Source: Rhodobacteraceae bacterium UBA1957
Lineage (GTDB): Bacteria > Pseudomonadota > Alphaproteobacteria > Rhodobacterales > Rhodobacteraceae
Length of the DNA: 10,686 nt
Assembly: GCA_002336405.1 (NCBI GenBank)
Contig: DDEJ01000143.1
Coordinates: forward strand, 1-10,686
Direction: 5' to 3'
In this document: one piece after another, positions 6,982 to 10,686 of the stretch
How positions within the stretch are numbered: position 1 is the first letter of the stretch
Layout of the letters: the number at the start of each line of letters is the position of its first letter
The notes under the pieces: generated by a model
The model's database searches: none
Told to the model about the DNA's origin: nothing
What the model saw: the letters and a program-made list of their open reading frames with translations, nothing else
Made by a program: the position numbers and the translations under genes

Positions 6982-7004
6982 AATCTTAACGATTGGTTAA
7001 GATT
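6982..7004. promoter_or_regulatory. Perfect 9-bp dyad matching the CtrA consensus
   Basis: AATCTTAAC (6982-6990) and GTTAAGATT (6996-7004) are exact inverted repeats around a 5-nt centre. Inside the dyad is TTAA (6986-6989), seven bases, TTAA (6997-7000). On the minus strand this contains TTAACCA, matching both the full TTAA-N7-TTAA and the half-site form of the alphaproteobacterial CtrA box. There is no T tract, so it is not a good terminator for the ankyrin gene upstream. Binding by CtrA is inferred. Confidence 0.55.
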
Positions 7005-7050
7005 GCAATTGCCTGACAGAGAATAGGCGGCGTCAACCGATGGCAGATCT

Positions 7051-7602
7051 CTAGTTGAATTGCGCGGCATTCAACGCCCAATAGGCAGGCGTTCCTTTAA
7101 TCCAGGGATTGTGCTTGGCAACATCAAACGCAACCCTGCCGTCTTCTGTCCGAACCCGGCCATCTGCCCCCGCCTCGAGTAGAATCATCACCTCTTTATA
7201 GCGCCCATGTGCTGCCGACACATGCAGCAAAGGCACACCCACAGCATCTGTGACGTTCACATTCACCCCTGCAGAGACCAAGCTGGACAACGCCTCGACA
7301 TTGCCAGCCTTTAAGGCCCAGAATATTGGTGTCTCGCCAAAAAATCGGTTTGGCGTATCAGCCTCGGCACCGGCGTTCATCAAGCCTTCTATGTGCTCTG
7401 GCCGACCATAGGCTGCTGCCCAGTGCATCACGCCATTGCCGTATACGTCCTTTTGCGAATCGATATGAGCCTGAGCCGCCAATTCGGTGTTCACGTCTTC
7501 AACGGTGGCTAAGGTCCAAAAGTCTTTACTGCATAAACGCTCGCAAGCGGAGGCCATAGTCACAGAAGACAACAACAAACCAACAAGTAAGATCAATCGC
7601 AT
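7051..7602 (-). CDS. Secreted ankyrin-repeat protein
   Basis: This is a 183-residue exported protein with about three to four ankyrin repeats. Residues 1-19 are a signal peptide (MRLILLVGLLL to ASA). Mature Cys20 and Cys24 could form a disulfide; the -3 position is Ala, so a lipoprotein lipobox is poor. Repeats: GNGVMHWAAAYGRPEHIEGLM at about 55-75, GETPIFWALKAGNVEALSSL at 89-108, VPLLHVSAAHGRYKEVMILL at 123-142, and a short end repeat. ATG 7602 is supported by AAGGAA at 7610-7615 with a 7-nt spacer. The frame is open upstream but those residues are charged and follow no signal peptide pattern. Ankyrin repeats bind proteins, but no partner is evident. It precedes the DUF2059-like gene by 132 nt in the same direction. 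Confidence 0.85.
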   Translation of the reverse strand: MRLILLVGLLLSSVTMASACERLCSKDFWTLATVEDVNTELAAQAHIDSQKDVYGNGVMHWAAAYGRPEHIEGLMNAGAEADTPNRFFGETPIFWALKAGNVEALSSLVSAGVNVNVTDAVGVPLLHVSAAHGRYKEVMILLEAGADGRVRTEDGRVAFDVAKHNPWIKGTPAYWALNAAQFN

Positions 7603-7805
7603 GATAGGGTTCCTTCGAATCTTCTCGCAGCGCTCTATCATAGCAAATCGACACGATATGCCAACCATTGCTTTTATTGCAGCATTTGGCAGACGCACGC
7701 CACACCACAAACCAAATTTTCAATGCCGCAACAAAGCCCGTTCATCCGGCAGTTCAGCTCCACAAGTCTGTGGCGAAACCGCTTTTGGCGTGTGCTTTCC
7801 GCCAA

Positions 7806-7842
7806 TTGATAGCTTCAAACCTATCAGACTGTGCTTGATAGC
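7806..7842. repeat. Direct TTGATAGC pair with an inverted CTATCA between
   Basis: TTGATAGC occurs at 7806-7813 and 7835-7842. CTATCA at 7821-7826 lies between and is the reverse complement of the TGATAG core. The middle element can pair with either outer one (loops of 8 and 9 nt), giving mutually exclusive hairpins, or the three could be operator half-sites. It lies about 210 nt upstream of the ankyrin gene start. Confidence 0.5.
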
Positions 7843-8040
7843 CATCACGACCGGCAACTTAGGTTAGATTAAAATTAGACCGACAACACCAACGAGCCCC
7901 CGCTGCCGACACGATACCTTACTCTCATGAACCGTGCTCAACGGCGCAACCAATCGTCAAATTTGTAAAAACCGCGCATTTATCACAAAAAACACCCTGA
8001 AATGATAGATTGACCAGCGGCTTTTCTAACCTGTTATTGC

Positions 8041-8060
8041 CTTGCAACCACCTGTGCAAG
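8041..8060. repeat. Small inverted repeat
   Basis: CTTGCA (8041-8046) and TGCAAG (8055-8060) are exact inverted repeats with an 8-nt loop. There is no adjacent T tract, and the role is unknown. Confidence 0.45.
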
Positions 8061-8306
8061 CCACTCAGCCTTGCCCTATGAACCCGTATTTGCAAAATGC
8101 ACAAAAAATCACAATGGAATAAATGCCCCATAAATGTCACTTTCATACCCAAGGTATCACGGACCGCACAAAGTTCTTATCAACAAGAATATCAACGCCA
8201 AAGCAATCAGCCTAACCCCCTGATATGGCGATCAAACGACCTTTTACGACATCTCGGTTTGACCTTATCGCATCTTGTGTTAAACCTGCGCTTAATCACT
8301 GCTTTA

Positions 8307-8407
8307 GCTCTTTTTTGCTTGGCGTCCGTGGGTGAGCAAAGTACACGTGAACCTCATAGGCTGATCAACTGACCCGTAAAACGGTCGGGCGCCATGCAAA
8401 AAAGAGC
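8307..8407. repeat. Large inverted repeat with 22-nt arms
   Basis: Arms at 8307-8328 and 8386-8407 are inverted repeats matching at 20 of 22 positions. Both share the exact 12-nt core GCTCTTTTTTGC, followed by TGGCG and CCG with single differences. The 57-nt centre holds a near-palindrome around CACGTG (about 8341-8352) and a GACC/GGTC hairpin near 8371-8386. No flanking target-site duplication is obvious. It could be a long-stem RNA, a miniature mobile element or a protein-binding dyad. Confidence 0.65.
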
Positions 8408-8429
8408 GTTGCAGCCCCGCCCTGAGACA

Positions 8430-8455
8430 GGCGCAACCCGAGTTTTCTTTGCGCC
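8430..8455. repeat. 7-bp inverted repeat next to the large one
   Basis: GGCGCAA (8430-8436) and TTGCGCC (8449-8455) form an exact stem with a 12-nt loop. It lies 22 nt beyond the right arm of the large inverted repeat. No T tract follows, so it is not a clear terminator. Confidence 0.5.
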
Positions 8456-8745
8456 AGACTGCACACACCAAGTTTACCGAGGCCCCTAAATTTTTCTTAA
8501 AATGAGGTCTTTTGAGAAATGCCCATCGCACAGGGCAGCTGTCACAAAAGGCTGTACTGGGGTGTTTGTATCACTTAAGATATTCTGGGCCAGTCACCAG
8601 CCCCTATCGACACTGCCAGTGATATCGCGCGATCGGCACTTCAATATCCTAGGAACGAGTTGCGATGACTTGATCCCTTGTCCAAACGAATAAGATCTCA
8701 CGCTTGACCGCAGACCAGATTTAATGCGGAACCACCGCGCCATAG

Positions 8746-8780
8746 AAAAAAGGGACGCATATCACCAATGCGCCCCTTTT
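8746..8780 (-). terminator. Strong intrinsic terminator of the TRAP binding-protein gene
   Basis: The arms GGGACGCAT (8752-8760) and ATGCGCCCC (8768-8776) pair with one A-C mismatch around a 7-nt loop. The stem extends by A-T pairs. On the minus strand it is followed by six T (8746-8751), and on the plus strand by four T (8777-8780), so it may work both ways. It lies 20 nt past the stop of the gene at 8801. Confidence 0.88.
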
Positions 8781-8800
8781 GAATTATTGCTTTGAGTAGA

Positions 8801-9886
8801 TCAGCCGCCCAGAACGCGGTTGCGTTGCTCAACATAATAGCCATCGGATTTGTTGATCCAAGAGGACGATGTCGCCATCGAAGCCTCAAAACTGGTGCGG
8901 ATTTTCGCAAACAGCTCATCGCCCATGTTCTCATCCATGACTTCTGCCGAGGCGCGACCAAACGCGTCCCACACGTCATCCGAGAATTGCAGCGTCTTAA
9001 CACCTTGCGATTGCAGGCGGCTCAGCGCAGCACCATTGTTAGAAAGCGTTTCCGACAGCTGGTAATGGGTGGTGGCCATACCGGCGTTGGTCACGATTGC
9101 CTGATGTTGTGGCGATAATTCGTTCCACACGTCAAGATTCAGAGATCCGGTCAAAGCCGAACCTGGCTCGTGGAACCCAGCGGTATAGTAGACCTTTGCA
9201 ACTTCTTGGAAGCCGGCGCGTTCGTCAGCAAACGGACCAACCCACTCGAGACCGTCCAGCGCGCCCGAAGACAGCGCCTGATACAATTCACCGCCCGGAA
9301 TATTCTGAACAGAGGCGCCCAGCTTGCCAAGCACTTTACCACCCAAACCAGGCATACGGAATTTCAGGCCATTGAAATCATCGGCTGAATTAATCTCTTT
9401 GCGAAACCAGCCACCCGACTGTGACCCGGTATTACCTGCAATGATCCCTTTGAGATTGAAAATCTCGCCCAGTTCGTCATGCAGCTCCTGCCCACCACCA
9501 TGGTGGTACCAATTGGTGAGTTCCTGTGCGGTGCCACCAAAGGGCACGGCTGTAAAATAGGCATAGCCCGGGTGCTGACCGATAAAGTAATAGTCAGCCG
9601 AATGGTACATATCCGCTTGGCCTGACGACACCGCATCGAACACTTCCAGCGCGCCCACCAGTTCACCTGGTGCTTTTTTATCGACAGTCAGTGCCCCATC
9701 AGACATTTCACCAATCATTTTGGCGTAGTAGCTTGACGCATCATCCAAAGCCGCAAAGCCACGTGGCCACGATTGCACCATAGTCAGAACCCGCTTGCCC
9801 GCAGCATAGGCCGGCGCCGCCAACGTGGAGGCAGCAGCCGCGCTCCCACCCAGTGCCGATGTTTTTAAAAAAGAACGACGATCCAT
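8801..9886 (-). CDS. TRAP transporter substrate-binding protein, TakP/DctP-like
   Basis: This periplasmic solute receptor of a tripartite ATP-independent (TRAP) transporter has 361 residues. The N-terminus MDRRSFLK is a twin-arginine (Tat) signal, with a hydrophobic run and cleavage near AYA at residues 26-28. The mature protein closely follows what I remember of Rhodobacter TakP, the alpha-keto-acid receptor: GNTGSQSGGWFRKEI at 151-165, Arg177 in GLKFRMPG (the carboxylate-binding Arg position), and EWVGP at 214-218 (Glu and Trp of the substrate/sodium site). Monocarboxylate or alpha-keto-acid binding is therefore inferred. ATG 9886 is used because GGGAG lies 8 nt upstream and the Tat motif directly follows; the frame continues upstream to 9937 without sense. 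No DctQ or DctM membrane subunit is adjacent: a terminator follows on one side and an opposite-strand gene lies on the other. Confidence 0.93.
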   Translation of the reverse strand: MDRRSFLKTSALGGSAAAASTLAAPAYAAGKRVLTMVQSWPRGFAALDDASSYYAKMIGEMSDGALTVDKKAPGELVGALEVFDAVSSGQADMYHSADYYFIGQHPGYAYFTAVPFGGTAQELTNWYHHGGGQELHDELGEIFNLKGIIAGNTGSQSGGWFRKEINSADDFNGLKFRMPGLGGKVLGKLGASVQNIPGGELYQALSSGALDGLEWVGPFADERAGFQEVAKVYYTAGFHEPGSALTGSLNLDVWNELSPQHQAIVTNAGMATTHYQLSETLSNNGAALSRLQSQGVKTLQFSDDVWDAFGRASAEVMDENMGDELFAKIRTSFEASMATSSSWINKSDGYYVEQRNRVLGG

Positions 9887-10231
9887 TATACTTTCTCCCA
9901 AAAGTTGATATATTAACACGATGTAGTCCCAAGTCACCTCAAGGTCAAACCAGATCCTACATAAGAATATGAAAAAATAGCCAACCTGAAGCGTAAACTT
10001 AATTTATCTTTTGTATGTCTGAACTCCTTTCACAAAAACCGACGAGTTAACCTCTTGCCCCGGTGCAGTTTGCAAAATCTGACGTAAATAATATTTGGGC
10101 TAAAAAAGCCCGTCGCGCGCCACCTTGTCGGGTCAATATCACGATGTAAGGATTTTTTTGAATTTCAGCACTCGCCCCGCGCCTGGCCATTTTTAGCCCG
10201 CCAACAAACATCTCGGAGCTTTAGACACCCC
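9887..10231. other. Divergent intergenic region between TRAP receptor and glycosyltransferase-like gene
   Basis: This 345-base stretch holds the start regions of two diverging genes. On the minus strand TTGACC (9943-9948) and TACATC (9920-9925), 17 nt apart, are a weak promoter candidate for the TRAP gene. The AT-rich stretch 9960-10020 could carry others. GGAG at 10215-10218, 13 nt before ATG 10232, is a distant ribosome binding site. I see no small gene here. Confidence 0.5.
10097..10111. repeat. GGGCT/AGCCC hairpin
   Basis: GGGCT (10097-10101) and AGCCC (10107-10111) form a 5-bp exact stem with an all-A 5-nt loop. No T run follows on the plus strand. It lies 121 nt before the glycosyltransferase-like start and could be a weak attenuator or chance. 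Confidence 0.35.
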
Positions 10232-10686
10232 ATGAAACAGCCTATTCGGCCGGCCAAAGTGTTTAACATTATCATTATCGCTCAACGCGGCCGGTTGAGC
10301 TTTGAGGCGGCCTTATTCGCGCTTTCGCTACGTCACACCAATCCAGATTTTGCTGGTAGGCTTTTTATAGCAACACCAGCGCACAACACTTTGTGGCCGC
10401 AGGATCCATCCTTGGCAGCAGGACCGCTGCGCGACTTACTAAGCCAACAAGGCGGTGAGTTTGTTGAATTTGAAAGCCGCGATTTTGGCCAAACTTATCC
10501 GTATGGCAACAAGATAGAGGCGTTGGAAGTTTTGCCCGCGGGCGAACCTTTTGTGTTTTTCGACAGCGACACCCTGATCACTGGCGACCTAAGAGACGTC
10601 CCGTTTGACTTTGCGCGTCCCGGTGCCTCTCTGCGCTGTGAGGGTACATGGCCCAAAATCACCGAGAAAACGCCGGGTCACGCCAC
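10232..10686 (+). CDS. Glycosyltransferase-like protein (N-terminal part, cut by window edge)
   Basis: The first 151 codons, beginning MKQPIRPAKVFNIIIIAQRG, continue off the right edge without a stop. A beta strand with IIII at 13-16 is followed by RLSFEAALFALSLR. FVFFDSDTLI at 107-116 places a DSD motif at 111-113, the metal and nucleotide-sugar site typical of GT-A glycosyltransferases. YPYGNKIEAL at 89-98 fits the conserved Asn-Lys of related families, where the chain binds the sugar nucleotide. The donor, acceptor and exact family cannot be read from the part present. ATG 10232 is weakly supported by a GGAG 13 nt upstream; no better start is visible. Its neighbour diverges, so the genes share only the intergenic region. 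Confidence 0.7.
   Translation, partial: MKQPIRPAKVFNIIIIAQRGRLSFEAALFALSLRHTNPDFAGRLFIATPAHNTLWPQDPSLAAGPLRDLLSQQGGEFVEFESRDFGQTYPYGNKIEALEVLPAGEPFVFFDSDTLITGDLRDVPFDFARPGASLRCEGTWPKITEKTPGHA

Larger units (their letters stand above)
7603..8745. other. Long gene-poor stretch with several inverted repeats
   Basis: Over 1.1 kb between the start of the ankyrin gene and the TRAP-gene terminator has no reading frame I can defend. The longest frames (plus 7487-7867, plus 8097-8372, minus 7925-8152, minus 8304-8531) lack a ribosome binding site or a recognisable motif, and their residue composition looks random. No tRNA, tmRNA, SRP or RNase P signature was seen. The stretch holds small dyads, reported separately; minor ones not listed are TTCTT/AAGAA at 8174-8189 and the 10-bp palindrome ATCGCGCGAT at 8624-8633. 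It also holds GCAACAAAGCCC at 7728-7739, reminiscent of an IS5-family end but without a partner. It could be the relic of lost genes, a regulatory region, or carry an undetected small RNA. Confidence 0.6.

Noticed and set aside
7721..7740. IS5-like terminal sequence GCAACAAAGCCC
   Set aside because: A single 12-nt match with no opposite end, no transposase and no target duplication is not enough to call an insertion-sequence remnant.
7487..7867. 126-residue plus-strand frame opposite the ankyrin gene start
   Set aside because: It begins inside the ankyrin gene on the other strand and shows no domain. The minus-strand gene has signal peptide, repeats and ribosome binding site.
8097..8372. 91-residue plus-strand frame in the gene-poor stretch
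   Set aside because: It has no ribosome binding site and no motif, and its end crosses the left arm of the large inverted repeat.
1..10686. CRISPR array, tRNA, rRNA, or phage/defence cluster
   Set aside because: No regularly spaced direct repeats, cloverleaf elements, rRNA signatures or defence domains were seen on either strand.

Overview
The window reads as chromosomal DNA of a marine alphaproteobacterium of the Rhodobacterales (Roseobacter group). The clues are a crotonyl-CoA carboxylase/reductase, a ribosomal protein L21 carrying the long Ala/Lys-rich and helix-hairpin-helix C-terminal extension I associate with this order, a Tat-exported TakP-like TRAP substrate-binding protein, and a CtrA-like TTAA-N7-TTAA box. 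Most genes lie on the minus strand. I see no phage genes, CRISPR array, tRNA, rRNA or complete insertion sequence.

Layout from left to right. (1) Positions 123-880, plus strand: two overlapping genes for homologous small Lin0512-family proteins. (2) Positions 895-2242, minus strand: the ethylmalonyl-CoA pathway enzyme Ccr, with its own terminator and a weak promoter candidate, converging on the Lin0512 pair. (3) Positions 2273-4799, minus strand: a compact three-gene unit, LysE-type exporter, then a GNAT acetyltransferase, then a fused double-GNAT protein. All junctions overlap, and the unit is bracketed by a candidate promoter and a candidate terminator. (4) Positions 4846-6043, minus strand: the rplU-rpmA ribosomal protein operon, with a TTGACA promoter, a leader of about 130 nt and a hairpin terminator. 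(5) Positions 6058-7602, minus strand: a secreted DUF2059-like protein and a secreted ankyrin-repeat protein, separated by a 9-bp perfect dyad that also fits the CtrA consensus. (6) Positions 7603-8745: over 1.1 kb with no convincing gene but several inverted repeats, the largest having two 22-nt arms around a 57-nt centre. (7) Positions 8746-9886, minus strand: a TRAP substrate-binding protein with no membrane subunits next to it. (8) Positions 9887-10231: a divergent intergenic region. (9) Position 10232 to the right edge, plus strand: the start of a GT-A-like glycosyltransferase-type protein with a DSD motif.

How the genes work together: Ccr (C4 to C5 carbon assimilation from acetyl-CoA) and the TRAP binding protein (probably for organic acids) fit a heterotroph living on small carboxylates, but they are not linked here. 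The LysE/GNAT unit is the best candidate for an uncharacterised functional module (acylation plus export of amino-acid-like or peptide-like compounds). The Lin0512 pair is the best candidate for an undescribed two-subunit protein. Nothing in the window amounts to a clearly new multi-gene system.
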